Positions 44,873 to 54,208 are shown, counted from the stretch's first letter. The stretch is 64,000 nucleotides of DNA from Prado023 sp963818445 (GCA_963818445.1 CAWFSG010000017.1:380647-444646); one strand, 5' to 3'. Made by a program: numbers and translations. The notes: generated from the letters alone by a model not told the origin.

Positions 44873-45979
44873 GTGCGGATCCTGTACGTGTGCACGGCCA
44901 ACATCTGCCGGTCGGCGTCGGCGCAGCAGCTGTTGCGGGCGGCCGTCGCGGGCGCGCCCGAACTCTCGGGGATCGAGGTGCGTTCGGCCGGGACCGCCGC
45001 GATGGCCGGTTCGCCCGGGTGCTCGATGGCGCCGGCCCTCGCCGGGCACGCCGCGGAGCATCACTCCCAGGCGCTGACTGCCGAGCTGGTGACGTGGGCG
45101 GACCTGATCCTCGCCGCCGCGCGTGACCATCGGCCGGCGATCCTCGAGTTGGAGCCGACGTCGCGGACCCGGACGTTCACGATGCGCCAGGCGGGCCGGA
45201 TCGCCGACTGGATGGTCGATTCGGGGATGGTGGCGGCGGGCCGGGAGCGTTCGGTGTCGGGCGTGGACGCGGGGGACTGGGCTGCGCGGTTCCCTGCGGG
45301 CGATCCGCGGCAGGACGTGCAGGCGCTGCCCGACGATCCGGCCGGTCGACGGCTGTGGGTCGTGAGCGAGATGGATGCTGCCCGGGGACTGGCGGGTGCG
45401 GCGCCGGCACCAGGGACGGCGGGTCGGGGCCGGAGTGGGTGGCGGGCCGGCCGAGCCTCGGAGGCGCTGGCGATGGGCGCGCGGCCCGGGGTCCGCGGAT
45501 GGCCAGGGGCCACGTCCCAGGGGGGTCCGAGTGGGGCCGGACTGGCGGCCGCTGGTCGGGTCGCGATCGACCCCAGTGAGTTGCATGTCGATGACGTGCC
45601 CGACCCGCACTACCTGGGCTCGGGCCTGCATGCCTTGGCGTACGAGCAGATCCTCGCCTCGACCGACTCCCTCGTGCGCCTGATGCGCGAGGTCGCTCGA
45701 GTCGGGGTGAGTCTCGGGCCGGGTCAGCCGTGGTCGGGTCTACGACCAGTGCACCTGGCCGAGGAAGCCGATCAGGACCACCACCACGCCCGTGATCAGC
45801 AGCGCCAGCGTGGCCCGGAACTTGCCCGGGTTCTCGAGGATCCCGGGCGCCTTGTCGAGGGTCGCTTGGGTGCCGCGCAGGGCGGTTGTGGCGGCCACGC
45901 GGCGTTGGCGTCCACGGACGTCGAGTGCGGCCAGGGCGGCGGCGGCGAGCAGCAGGATGCTGCCGACGGCGATGAGTAG
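44873..45979 (+). CDS. Low-molecular-weight protein tyrosine phosphatase, long form
   Basis: Dephosphorylates protein tyrosines in the cytosol. The active-site loop VCTANICRSASAQQLL (C-x5-R-S) is at the N-terminus, and the general-acid region DDVPDPHYLGSG near residue 243. Between them is a low-complexity Gly/Ala/Arg-rich insertion of about 60 residues (from GAAPAPGTAGRGRSGWRAGR). The last 80 codons of the open frame run antisense to the next gene's end, so the true stop is probably near 45706 and was lost by an indel. GTG start with GGGGAGGTCAC directly before. The 216-base gap upstream has no recognised feature. Confidence 0.82.
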   Translation: MRILYVCTANICRSASAQQLLRAAVAGAPELSGIEVRSAGTAAMAGSPGCSMAPALAGHAAEHHSQALTAELVTWADLILAAARDHRPAILELEPTSRTRTFTMRQAGRIADWMVDSGMVAAGRERSVSGVDAGDWAARFPAGDPRQDVQALPDDPAGRRLWVVSEMDAARGLAGAAPAPGTAGRGRSGWRAGRASEALAMGARPGVRGWPGATSQGGPSGAGLAAAGRVAIDPSELHVDDVPDPHYLGSGLHALAYEQILASTDSLVRLMREVARVGVSLGPGQPWSGLRPVHLAEEADQDHHHARDQQRQRGPELARVLEDPGRLVEGRLGAAQGGCGGHAALASTDVECGQGGGGEQQDAADGDE

Positions 45980-46520
45980 GGCGGAGGTCGCCCGGCCGGA
46001 GCGCGCTCCCGAGTCTGCGTCGGGAGTGGGAGTGTCGGCGGGAATGGGGGTGGCGATGATGAGGTCGCTGATGACCTGGGTTGCGACGATGGTCAGGACG
46101 ATCACCGCGAGCACGGTGAAGATGAGCGCGACGACGGCGGTGAACCGCCCGTCGTACTCGCCGAGCGGGACCTCGACCACGCCCTGCGGTGCGGGGGTGG
46201 GCGAAGGTGGCGTGACGGCCGGCTGCGCGGTTGGGCCGCGCGGGTTGGGCCAGCGGGGCCGGGAGCGGAGGAGCCGCGCTGAGGGCCGGTGGGCGAAGGG
46301 CAGGTATCGGGGTGATCTGCTCCCGGGTCGCCGTCGGGGGTTCGTCCTCGGTGGCGACGGTAGGCACATCAGCGTCCACGAGCGCGGAGCCCAGCCGAGC
46401 CTCGGTGGCCAGCGGAGCCACGTGAGCGTCCACGAGCGCGGAGGCCGCGGTCGCGAGCCTCGGTGGCCAGCGGAGCCACGTCGGCCGCCGCCGCCACGGT
46501 GACCGGTGGAGCTGGGCTGG
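45740..46520 (-). CDS. Membrane protein with Pro-rich N-terminal region, frameshifted
   Basis: The C-terminal part is clear: TAVVALIFTVLAVIVLTIVA, a short outside loop (IPADTPTPDADSG), ALLIAVGSILLLAAAALAAL, and a final LALLITGVVVVLIGFLGQVH, three spans. The N-terminal part is Pro/Ala-rich with a tandem motif ALVDAHVAPLATEAR / ALVDADVPTVATEDE. Frame breaks near 46450 and 46240 are needed to join them. It may be the C-terminal half of one long protein that begins at 47114. Not recognised. Confidence 0.55.
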
Positions 46521-47114
46521 TCAGTTGGGAAGCGGGGCTCCCCGTGGGGGGCGCGGCCAGGGAGCCGGCTCGACGGGCGCCGACGCGGAGGAAGGAGGCG
46601 CCGGGATGGGCCCTGGGGGCGCTGGGGAGGTGGGCGCCGGCTCAACGGGCGCCGGTGCGGAGGAGGGCGGCGCCGGGACGGGCGCAGGGGCGGCCGGTGC
46701 GGTGTCGGCCGCGGGAGTTCTCGGGGCGCCCGCGAGCGCGGCGTCCGTCGACTCCCGTGCGGGTGCCGCGACGGGGGTCGGGGCCGCAGGCGTCCGGCGC
46801 AGCGAGACGGTCGCGGGCACCACGCGCACCACCGGCGACTCGACCAGGGCGCCTGCCCCCGTCGCGCGCGCCTGGAAGGTCCCGAAGCGCTCGTCGCCCA
46901 TGAGCACCCACCGGGTGCCGTCGCTCATCGGGGGCGTGGTCACGCGTTGCCCCCCTCGGTAGAGCGCCAGCCCCTCGGGATCCCAGGCGGACGGGATCGG
47001 CGAGACGGTGATCATGATGGCGTTCGCCTCGTCCACGAGCAGCGTCGATCCGTCGCCGGTTGGCACAGGCGCGCGCCCCGTGGAGGACGCGGTCAGCGTG
47101 AGGGCATGGGCCAT
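46521..47114 (-). CDS. Hypothetical protein, beta-rich domain plus Pro/Ala repeats
   Basis: A 197-residue reading frame. Residues 1-105 (MAHALTLTASSTGRAPVPTG, VDEANAIMITVSPIPSAWDP, MSDGTRWVLMGDERFGTFQA) look like a globular beta-rich domain; the rest is a Pro/Ala linker with a duplicated unit PAPPSSAPAPVEPAP / PAPPSSASAPVEPAP. The stop at 46521 may be caused by an indel, since similar linker sequence (TSPAPPVTVAAAADVAPLA) continues in another frame toward the membrane domain. ATG at 47114. Function unknown. Confidence 0.55.
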   Translation of the reverse strand: MAHALTLTASSTGRAPVPTGDGSTLLVDEANAIMITVSPIPSAWDPEGLALYRGGQRVTTPPMSDGTRWVLMGDERFGTFQARATGAGALVESPVVRVVPATVSLRRTPAAPTPVAAPARESTDAALAGAPRTPAADTAPAAPAPVPAPPSSAPAPVEPAPTSPAPPGPIPAPPSSASAPVEPAPWPRPPRGAPLPN

Positions 47115-47322
47115 GGTTGCACTGTCGACCCGGTGACGCTGCGTGTCAATGACGCTCTGTGACCGTCACCCGGATGGCCGATCGCTCGGGCGATTCCGGC
47201 GACTCTCCGGCGTCGGGGTGGCCATCGCGAGCCCGTTCCAGCGTGGGCGTTCGGCGTCGGGGCGGCGGTCAACGGGCCCGTGCCAGCGTGGGCGAACCTC
47301 CCGGGGCGGCATACTGTGCGGC

Positions 47323-48019
47323 GTGCAGAGCGACGCGATCAGGAGCCTCGGCGACATCGAGGACCGGCACTGGTGGTTCGCCGAGCGCCGCAACCTGATC
47401 CGATCGCAGGTCAAGGGTGTGCAGCCCGTGGGTCCGGCACTGGACGTCGGGGCGGCCGCGGGCGGCAACACGCGGGTCCTGGTCGAGGCGGGCTGGGACT
47501 GCGTCGCGCTGGAGTACTCCGAGATGGGCGCGGACATGGCCCGCGAGCGCGGCCTGACAGTCGTCCGCGGGGACGCGACGAAGCTGCCCATCGCCGACGA
47601 CACGCTCGGGCTGGTGGTCGCCTACGACGTCCTCGAGCACATCGAGGACGACGCGGCGGCAGCGCGGGAGTTCCTCAGGTGCCTGCGCCCGGGCGGGCGG
47701 CTGCTCGTGGCGGTGCCGGCCGACATGCGCCTGTGGTCGGCGCACGACGAGGCTGTGGACCACGTGCGCCGCTACGAGCGCGATGAGTTGCTGTCGCTGG
47801 TCTACGGGGCCGGGTTCCGGGACGTGACGATCCGGTCGTGGAACGTCCTGCTGCGCCCGGTGGTGGCGCTGCGCCGCAAGAAGGACCGCGGCAGCGAGCT
47901 GGTGGAGCCGGGGCGGCTGACGAACGCGGCCCTGCGCGGGGTCGTCGCGATGGAGCGGGTCCTGCCCGTCGGCCGGACTGTCGGGGGTCTCGCTGCTGCT
48001 GACGGCGGTGAAGCGGTGA
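47323..48019 (+). CDS. SAM-dependent methyltransferase, frameshifted at the end
   Basis: Class I methyltransferase of about 232 residues: GPALDVGAAAGGNTRVLVEA (motif I), CVALEYSEMGADMARERGLT, LVVAYDVLEHIEDDAAAARE (motif with DVLEH), CLRPGGRLLVAVPADMRLWS. G5 at 47983-47987 carries an extra G; removing it gives the natural end VSLLLTAVKR-stop at 48019. GTG start at 47323. First of three linked genes with a glycosyltransferase and an epimerase, suggesting modification of a lipid-linked glycan. Confidence 0.86.
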
Positions 48020-48091
48020 GGGGCCGGCGGTCGCGCGGCAGCGGGCGAGGGAGTCGGGCAGGTCTCACCCGACGGACACGAGCGCGGGGGC

Positions 48092-49198
48092 ATGCCGACC
48101 CCGGGCCAGGAGTCGCCAGCCCCGGTCGCCCAGTCGCTCAGCATCGTGATCCCGGTCTACCGGGCTGGGCCGGCGCTTGAGTCCACGGTGCGCGAGATCC
48201 TGGACGTCTGCGCCGACGTCAGCCCCGCCCCGGGCGTGCGGATCGCCCTCGACGAGCTGATCCTGGTCTGCGACAACCCCGGGCTGCCGGTCGAGGCCCT
48301 CGATCACCTCGCGGGCCTGGCCGATCTGGACGAGCGAGTGCGGGTCGTCTGGCTGTCGCGGAACTTCGGGCAGCACCCGGCGACCGTCGCAGGCATCGTG
48401 TCGACCAACGGCGACTGGGTCGTGACCATGGACGAGGACGGACAGCACGACCCGGCCTTCATCCAGGCGTTGCTGGCCACCGCCGGTCGCAACCGAACGC
48501 CGCTGGTCTACGCGGAGCCCACCAACGCCCGGCCGCACGGGGCGATGCGTAATGCGGCGTCGTGGATGTCCGGGCGGGTGGCGCGCTCGGTGACGGGGGT
48601 CCCGGTTCGGTTCCACAGCTTCCGCCTCCTCGAGGGGAGCCTGGCGCGCTCGGCGTGCGCCTACGCCGGGGAGAACGTGTTCCTGGACGTGTCGCTGTCG
48701 TGGACCTGCGGGGCGCCGTCGGCCTGCCCCGTGCAGCTGCGCCAGGAGGCGGCCCCGTCGTCGTACAACTACCGCCGGCTGCTCAGCCACTTCTGGCGGA
48801 TGATCGTGTCGAGCGGGACCCGCCCGCTGCGGTTCATCGCCGCCGCCGGTGTGGTCATCGCCCTGACCGGGCTGGTCGTGGGTGCGTGGCTGGTGGTCGA
48901 GCGGATCCGCGGGGCGATCCCCGTGCCTGGCTGGACGTCGGTCGTCATCGCCCTGCTCGTTCTGCTCGGCGGGCTCTACGTGGCTGTGGCGGTGGTGGCC
49001 GAGTACGTGGGGCAGGCGGTGCGCAACACGGTGGGGCGGCCGGTGTACGTCCGGGTCGATCCCCCGGAGGCTCGGGCGCTGCACGTGCTGAGCCGGAGCC
49101 TGGTGGCGGCTCAGGTGGGCGCTGCGGGCGAGGCCGGGGACGCGGGTGCGTCCGGGGACGCAGGTGCGGTGGCCGGGGACGCCGGCCCGCCGCGATGA
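48092..49198 (+). CDS. Family 2 glycosyltransferase with membrane anchor (GtrB/DPM-like)
   Basis: A 368-residue enzyme that probably transfers a sugar to polyprenyl phosphate. The GT2 domain shows LSIVIPVYRAGPALESTVRE, VVWLSRNFGQHPATVAGI, WVVTMDEDGQHDPAFIQALL (DxD-like DEDGQ); two C-terminal spans follow (FIAAAGVVIALTGLVVGAWL and VVIALLVLLGGLYVAVAVVA). The tail has GDAGASGDAG repeats. ATG at 48092, stop overlapping the epimerase start by 4 bases. Confidence 0.88.
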   Translation: MPTPGQESPAPVAQSLSIVIPVYRAGPALESTVREILDVCADVSPAPGVRIALDELILVCDNPGLPVEALDHLAGLADLDERVRVVWLSRNFGQHPATVAGIVSTNGDWVVTMDEDGQHDPAFIQALLATAGRNRTPLVYAEPTNARPHGAMRNAASWMSGRVARSVTGVPVRFHSFRLLEGSLARSACAYAGENVFLDVSLSWTCGAPSACPVQLRQEAAPSSYNYRRLLSHFWRMIVSSGTRPLRFIAAAGVVIALTGLVVGAWLVVERIRGAIPVPGWTSVVIALLVLLGGLYVAVAVVAEYVGQAVRNTVGRPVYVRVDPPEARALHVLSRSLVAAQVGAAGEAGDAGASGDAGAVAGDAGPPR

Positions 49199-50113
49199 GG
49201 CTGATCGCCGGGGCCACGGGCGTTCTGGGCAGTGGCTTCTGCGACGTCCTGCGCCGGCGCGGCGAGCCGTACATCGCCATGCAGGTGCCCTGGGGTGACC
49301 CGATCCCGCGCGGCGGAACGGGTCGTGTCCTACTGGCAGGCAGCGGAGGAGGCGTCCCCCGGGTCGCCGATCACGCTCGTGTGGGCGGCGGGAACCGGGA
49401 CGGTCGGCGCCTCCGAGGAGGCCATGGCCGCCGAGACCGAGACGCTGGCCGCGGTGGTGCGGGCCCTCGCCGGGACGGTGCGGCCGAACGCCGAAAACCG
49501 CCTGCTCTTCACCTCGTCTGCCGGTGCGATCTACGGCGGTCACGGGACCGGCGTGATCGATGAGTTCACACCGCCCGCGCCGATCACGCCCTACGGGCGC
49601 GAGAAGCTCGCCCAGGAGGCGCTCGTCGCCCAGTTGTCCGAGGCGGGGGTGATGGGCACGGTGGCGTGCCGGTTCACCAACGTCTACGGGCTGGCCGACG
49701 GGCAGATGGGTCGCAAGGGCCTGGTGCCCGCACTGGTCCAGGCCGCGATGCTCCGTCAGCCGGTGCGGCTCTTCGTGAGCCCGGACACACGACGCGACTA
49801 CCTGTTCAACGTGGACGCAGCCCGCCTCGCGCTGGCCGAGGTGGATGGGGCGGTGGCGGACGCGGCGGGGGCGGACGCGGTGGCGCGGACGGTGATCGTC
49901 CGGTCCGGGACGACCATGACCGTCCTCGACCTTGTGGGCTCGGTGTCGCGGGTGCTGCGCCGGCGGGTTCCGGTGGTGCTGTCCGAGTCCCCGGAGAGCC
50001 GCGTGCAGCCGCAGGTGTTGCGGTTCCGGGAGCGCCGTGGCGTCCAGGCAACCATCCCGATCAGCTCGTTCGAGGCCGCCATCAGGTCGATGGTGGGCAC
50101 CTCGTTCGGGTGA
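49195..50113 (+). CDS. NAD-dependent epimerase/dehydratase, frameshifted
   Basis: About 305 residues of an extended SDR sugar enzyme. MRLIAGATGVLGSGFCDVL holds the NAD-binding GxxGxxG; after one extra base near 49305 the frame continues AAERVVSYWQAAEEA, LFTSSAGAIYGGHG, and the catalytic YGREK with Ser/Tyr/Lys in SSAGAIYG and PYGREKLAQE. DTRRDYLFNVDAARLALAEV resembles sugar-epimerase C-terminal regions. ATG at 49195 overlaps the glycosyltransferase stop (ATGA). Co-operates with the upstream genes in nucleotide-sugar or glycan synthesis. Confidence 0.85.
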
Positions 50114-50126
50114 GCACGCGCAACTC

Positions 50127-50245
50127 CCGCCAGACCGCGCATTCCCCGCCACATCCGGAAGCCCTCGCGCGTTGCGCGCCGCATATGGCCGGCAACGCGC
50201 ACGGGGTCGAGAACGTGGCCAGCAACGCGCGGGCTGTGCGCTGGT
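50127..50245. repeat. CGCG-rich degenerate repeat region
   Basis: Repeated words CGCGCATTCCCCGCCACAT, CGCGCGTTGCGCGCC, GGCCGGCAACGCGCA and GGCCAGCAACGCGCG. The same words occur in the 3' tail of the GAP gene (GGGAACGCGCA at 22131 and 22161). The 306-base gap 50114-50419 has no gene. Confidence 0.55.
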
Positions 50246-50419
50246 AGGTGCTGTCCGCCGCGCAGATGAGGGCGCGGCAGCCCGTGCTGGCGTCAGCCAG
50301 GGTCCTGGGTCGGATGGGCGGGGAGGCGCGGCGCCGAACCGAGGTGCGGGGCCTCGGGCCAACGAGGCAATCGGGCTACATGACGTGACTTCGGGGTCAG
50401 GGAGGAGTAGGCCTGAGGC

Positions 50420-51308
50420 ATGCGAATCCCCGACCCCCAACCCGATCGACCAGGAACTCCCACCACGCCGGGCGCGTCCGCGAGACCGGCAACTCGAGCC
50501 CAGTTCGCACGGCTCAAGGCGATCCTCGCCGAGGACGCCCAGCCCGACCAGGGGGACCTGGTCGTCCGGCTCGACGGCGAGCCGCCCTCGGAGGACGCGC
50601 TGGCGAGCATGGACGCGGCGACCCGCGCCCTGGTGTCCTGGGTGGTCGATCACCGCGAGGAGGTCGCCCGTCGGGTGGCCGACGACCGGGACTTCGCGCG
50701 AGCTCCTGGCAACCGACCCCCGCGCCGCGTTGGCGGGTCTGGGGATGGACCTCCCGGACCTGCCGGACCTGCCGGGCACGACGCGGCCCACGCGGCCCGG
50801 CGCGACGCGGCCCACGCGCCCGGCGCGACGCGGCCCACACGGCCGGCACCCGCTGCCGACGTCTTCGCGTCGCTGGGCGGGCGCCGGTTCGAGATCCCCC
50901 GGGAGCTGCTCGAACTGGACCTGACCGATCAGGGCCCCTCGATCGCGCAGGGCGCGGCCGTCGGGCTCCTGGCCGAGACCCTCCGCGGGGCGCTGGCGAC
51001 CGCGAACGGCTGGACCGCCCTGCGAGCCGATCCTCCTGCCGCCGTCCTCGCGGCGTCGCGGCGGTTCGGCTGGACGGCTCATGGGATGGCTCCCGACTCC
51101 CCGGCGGCAGCCTCGGTGGTGCAGCAGGTCGGTCGGTGCGCTGGCCGGGGCGCTGCAGTGGTCCGGCCCCACGTCGTCGGGCTCCACCGGCCCCAGCACC
51201 GCGACCACCCCCGGCGCGCCGGTCACGCGGTCCGACCTGGTCGACCTCGAGATCCGAACCGGGCGATTGCGCACGGTCCGCATCCCCACGGGACGGAAGG
51301 AGGGCTGA
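50420..51308 (+). CDS. Hypothetical protein with Asp/Pro/Thr-Arg repeats, frameshifted
   Basis: Reconstructed from three frames: MRIPDPQPDRPGTPTTPGAS, LKAILAEDAQPDQGDLVVRL, VVDHREEVARRVADDRDFA; then ELLATDPRAALAGLGMDLPD with LPDLPD and TRPTRPGATRPTRP repeats; then VFASLGGRRFEIPRELLELD, GALATANGWTALRADPPAAV, and VTRSDLVDLEIRTGRLRTVR to the stop at 51308. Breaks are near 50700, 50850 and 51130. It ends one base before the next gene. Not recognised. Confidence 0.55.
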
Positions 51309-51309
51309 C

Positions 51310-52701
51310 ATGGCGCGCGCAGACAGTGGCGGGTTCGACATGGTCCTCGAACTGTCCGTCCCGGCGATCAACGAGATGGTGCGCGACCTGCTGCCCACCG
51401 AGGTGGACCGGACCTGGTCGCTCGACGTCGCCCTGTGGCGGCTGGTGGGGTGGGGGCTCTCGGCACGGGTGCATGTCACGGTGGGGGAGGTGCAGCTGGC
51501 CGCCGGTGTCGCCGGAGGGCCCCCGGCCCTGACGTGGGCAGTCTCGGCCGAGGGAAGCCAGATGTGCTGGGACGCCCTCGAGGTACTGACCCTGGACGTG
51601 ATCGACGCCGGGTGCGCCCCATTCGCTCCGGTGGTGACCCTGTCGGCGACGCCCACCGCCGCGGGCAAGCGGCTCTCCGTCGAGCAGATCACGGCGACCG
51701 TCACCCTTCCGCCGGGCACCCTCGAGGCTGTCCCTGGGGTCTCGGCGTACTTGGCCCTGTTCGACCTGATCCCCGGCGGGAAGACCCGCGAGGAGGCGCG
51801 GGTCGAGCTCTACCAGAAGGTCCAGTCCGGGCTGTCCGCGGCGCTCAACGCAGTGCTGCCGAACACGGTGCCGCTGGCCGTGCTCCCCGTGGAGTCGGTT
51901 GCGTTGGCGGTGGTCGGCTCGGAGCTGCGCGTCCTGATGAACATCGATGCCGTGGCCCTCCCACCCAGCGACCCGGGCGCAATCACCCGCTCGGCCCTTC
52001 GCCGACCGCCGACCGGGTCCTCGGGACCGACCGACCTGGCCGCCCTGGTGGTCGGCAACGACTGGCTGATGCGGAGCAAGGTCCGGCCCGCGCTCGAATC
52101 AGGTCTGGGCCTGCCTGCCGGTGGCTTCTGCGCGCCGCATCCCTGCTTCTGGGTGGGTGCCAAGAGCCTGACGAACCACTTCGACATGGATGTGGTGCTG
52201 ACCCAGGTGCTGGGCGAGATCGACCAGGGCGGCAACGCCCGGGTCTCGGTTGTGCTCAGGGGGACGCACAGCACCGGTGCCTTCGGCCTGACTGCCCGGG
52301 CGACGATCGGGCTGGGCGTCTCGATCGGGGCGGACCACACCCTGCGCGTCGCGGTTCAGGAGCCGACTGTCACCGAGGTGGACGTGTGGGTCGCGGCGTG
52401 GGTCTATGTCCTCGCGGTGTTCTTCCCCGGCGATCCGCTGGTGCTGCTGGCGCTGGGCCTGGTGGACGCGTGCGCCGGCGACGGCGCACGGGCGGCCCTC
52501 ACCGCAGCGCTCAACGGCCGGCTGAGCGTCCCCGATGTGGAGGTGTCGGTGCCGAGCATCGCCGACCTGCACATCGACCTGTCCATGGTCCAGGCCGATG
52601 CCGAGTGGCAGATGGCCACCCTGCCCATGGGGCCTGTCCCGCTGACGTTGCCCCTCTCCCGCGCCAACGACGTGATCGCCAGGCTGTACCGGGGGCCGTG
52701 A
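51310..52701 (+). CDS. Uncharacterised protein, possible TULIP-superfamily lipid-binding fold
   Basis: A 463-residue protein without signal peptide or clear membrane span. It starts FDMVLELSVPAINEMVRDLL, followed by alternating beta strands and two long amphipathic helices (GKTREEARVELYQKVQSGLS, PLVLLALGLVDACAGDGARA). The pattern of a strand plus a first helix containing PAIN, then twisted sheets with repeated arrangement, reminds me of clostridial P47/OrfX TULIP proteins, but this is pattern-level inference. ATG at 51310 directly follows the upstream gene, so they form an operon. No motif for catalysis is seen. Confidence 0.7.
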   Translation: MARADSGGFDMVLELSVPAINEMVRDLLPTEVDRTWSLDVALWRLVGWGLSARVHVTVGEVQLAAGVAGGPPALTWAVSAEGSQMCWDALEVLTLDVIDAGCAPFAPVVTLSATPTAAGKRLSVEQITATVTLPPGTLEAVPGVSAYLALFDLIPGGKTREEARVELYQKVQSGLSAALNAVLPNTVPLAVLPVESVALAVVGSELRVLMNIDAVALPPSDPGAITRSALRRPPTGSSGPTDLAALVVGNDWLMRSKVRPALESGLGLPAGGFCAPHPCFWVGAKSLTNHFDMDVVLTQVLGEIDQGGNARVSVVLRGTHSTGAFGLTARATIGLGVSIGADHTLRVAVQEPTVTEVDVWVAAWVYVLAVFFPGDPLVLLALGLVDACAGDGARAALTAALNGRLSVPDVEVSVPSIADLHIDLSMVQADAEWQMATLPMGPVPLTLPLSRANDVIARLYRGP

Positions 52702-52807
52702 GCGGGCGCTCGCCCATTGGTTCCGTCGTCAGGGCGTTGCCCGGGCGTACTCGGCCCATTGTTCGGTTTGGATTGGCCGAGGCTTCAGTCGTCGAGCCCC
52801 TGAGGCG

Positions 52808-52935
52808 TCACTGCCCGATGCTCCCGGTGGTGTCGCCGATTGCGGAGTGCAGGTCGGTTTGCGCGAAGTCGTCGCCGACGAAGAGCAAGGGCCCGTCAGG
52901 CGGGCCAGCTCGTCGATCGCCTGAAGGCCCCCAGG
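52808..52935 (-). pseudogene. C-terminal remnant of a VapC-type PIN toxin
   Basis: The minus strand encodes IDELARLTG, then with one frameshift LLFVGDDFAQTDLHSAIGD and a stop. LLF-x-GDDFAQTDL is the usual C-terminal motif of PIN-domain toxins. The rest of the gene is missing. It lies directly beside the acetyltransferase toxin gene. The remainder of the 235-base gap (52702-52936) shows no gene. Confidence 0.5.
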
Positions 52936-52936
52936 A

Positions 52937-53458
52937 TCACTGACCAGCCAACGCCCTCCGCAGGTCCTTGGCCAGGAGGAACAGGTGCAACGGGTCGGTC
53001 GGGGATGGCTCGAACTCTGCGCATGCCAGGTAGAAGCCACGCGCGGAATCGTCGGCGCAATGGATGAGCAACGCCCGAACCCCCACCTCCTCGGAGAGGT
53101 TGGCCACCCGGAGCAGGGCATCGCGGAGCATCGCTCGGCCGAGCCCGTGGCCCTGCCATCGGATGTCCACCGCAAGCCGGGTCAGGAGGATCACAGGAAC
53201 CTCGTGCCGGGCCACGCCCTTGACGACTCGTGCCGGCGCGCGTCCCGGCTCGACCCCGCCGGTCGAGAGGGCGTAGAACGCCGCGACCTGGCCGTCCCGC
53301 TCGCTGACGTAGACGCGGGTCATCCCAGCGCGCTGGTTCACCCAGGCGAAGCGGGCCAGCCAGTCGTCCATGTCCGGGGAAGCCGAACGGAACAGGTCGG
53401 TGGCGTCCTGGCGCTCCAGCGGCCGGGGGCGGCGCCACGGACCAGCCGGCTCAGTCAA
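52937..53458 (-). CDS. GNAT acetyltransferase toxin (TacT/AtaT-like)
   Basis: A 173-residue GNAT domain typical of the DUF1778-linked toxins that acetylate charged tRNA. The acetyl-CoA site is RLAVDIRWQGHGLGRAMLRD (Q-x2-G-x-G), and the C-terminal ARGFYLACAEFEPSPTDPLH-LFLLAKDL holds the conserved FY (catalytic Tyr) and FEPSP. Start is TTG at 53458, overlapping the antitoxin stop by 8 bases. The pair is a type II toxin-antitoxin module. Confidence 0.9.
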   Translation of the reverse strand: MTEPAGPWRRPRPLERQDATDLFRSASPDMDDWLARFAWVNQRAGMTRVYVSERDGQVAAFYALSTGGVEPGRAPARVVKGVARHEVPVILLTRLAVDIRWQGHGLGRAMLRDALLRVANLSEEVGVRALLIHCADDSARGFYLACAEFEPSPTDPLHLFLLAKDLRRALAGQ

Positions 53459-53747
53459 CGAACGGATCTGCGGTATCGAGCAGGGCAGCCAGGCGAGGCT
53501 TGTGCACCGCGGGGCGGTCCATGACGGCTTCGAAGGCGGTCCAGTTGATGTCGGTCAGCTGGAACCAGCGACGGTCGGCGAGCACCTGCTCGGCGGCGGA
53601 CGTCGCGCTGTCCAGGACGAATTCCGTCATGCTCTTGTGGCTGGCTTCGGCAGCCCGACGGATGAGCGAGGCCTGGGCCGCGCTGGTTCGCAGGTTGAGC
53701 CGGGCGTCGCGGGCCGCAGTGGTGTCGTGGATGTCGGTGGGGTTCAC
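53451..53747 (-). CDS. DUF1778 antitoxin (TacA-like, ribbon-helix-helix)
   Basis: A 98-residue antitoxin. DARLNLRTSAAQASLIRRAA is the RHH DNA-binding part, KSMTEFVLDSATSAAEQVLA the second helix pair, and the C-terminal tail (FQLTDINWTAFEAVMDRPAV) wraps the toxin, including the typical W-x-FxxxLD/MDRP segment. GTG at 53747. It should repress its own operon through the direct repeats just upstream. Confidence 0.9.
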   Translation of the reverse strand: MNPTDIHDTTAARDARLNLRTSAAQASLIRRAAEASHKSMTEFVLDSATSAAEQVLADRRWFQLTDINWTAFEAVMDRPAVHKPRLAALLDTADPFVD

Positions 53748-53760
53748 GCGCTCCCTTTCA

Positions 53761-53778
53761 TGTACGCCCAATGTACGC
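53761..53778. promoter_or_regulatory. Probable antitoxin operator
   Basis: TGTACGC at 53761-53767 and again at 53772-53778, spaced 11 bases (one helical turn), 14 bases before the antitoxin start. RHH antitoxins commonly bind such short direct repeats. Confidence 0.5.
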
Positions 53779-53903
53779 ACACGGGGTGGATCGGTCAATG
53801 CATGGCGAGCGACCCCTCCTGCGGCGCCGACTGCAAGGGGGCCAAGCATGCCCGCAGCCCAAGGCGATCCGATCACCGAGCGGAGGTTCGCTGCTGCCGG
53901 CCT

Positions 53904-54131
53904 TCATCCCTGAGGGGGCTCGACCTTGCGGCTGGCGGCCATGCGCCGGGTGAGGTCCTCGCGGCTCATGTTCCCCGGGGTCCGCATCAGGGCAACCTCC
54001 ACCGCCTCATCGAGCGGCAGGTCGTTCAAGTCCTGGAACCGCTCGGCGACGGTCTCGGCCGCCTCGTGCCAGCGCGAGGTGGCCACGGCGGCAGCCGTGT
54101 CGTCGTTCTGGCTGCGCCATCTGATCCCCAT
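53904..54131 (-). CDS. Small hypothetical protein
   Basis: A 75-residue acidic-basic helical protein (WHEAAETVAERFQDLNDLPL, DEAVEVALMRTPGNMSREDL). ATG at 54131. It lies between the toxin-antitoxin pair and a DUF4184 gene. It could be an antitoxin or regulator of an island element, but no family is recognised. Confidence 0.45.
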   Translation of the reverse strand: MGIRWRSQNDDTAAAVATSRWHEAAETVAERFQDLNDLPLDEAVEVALMRTPGNMSREDLTRRMAASRKVEPPQG

Positions 54132-54208
54132 TGCGTCCCCCCGCCGTCAGTGCACAGAACGTACGCTGCACGACGGACCGCGGGCAAGCGACTCTCCGAA
54201 TGGGGCTG

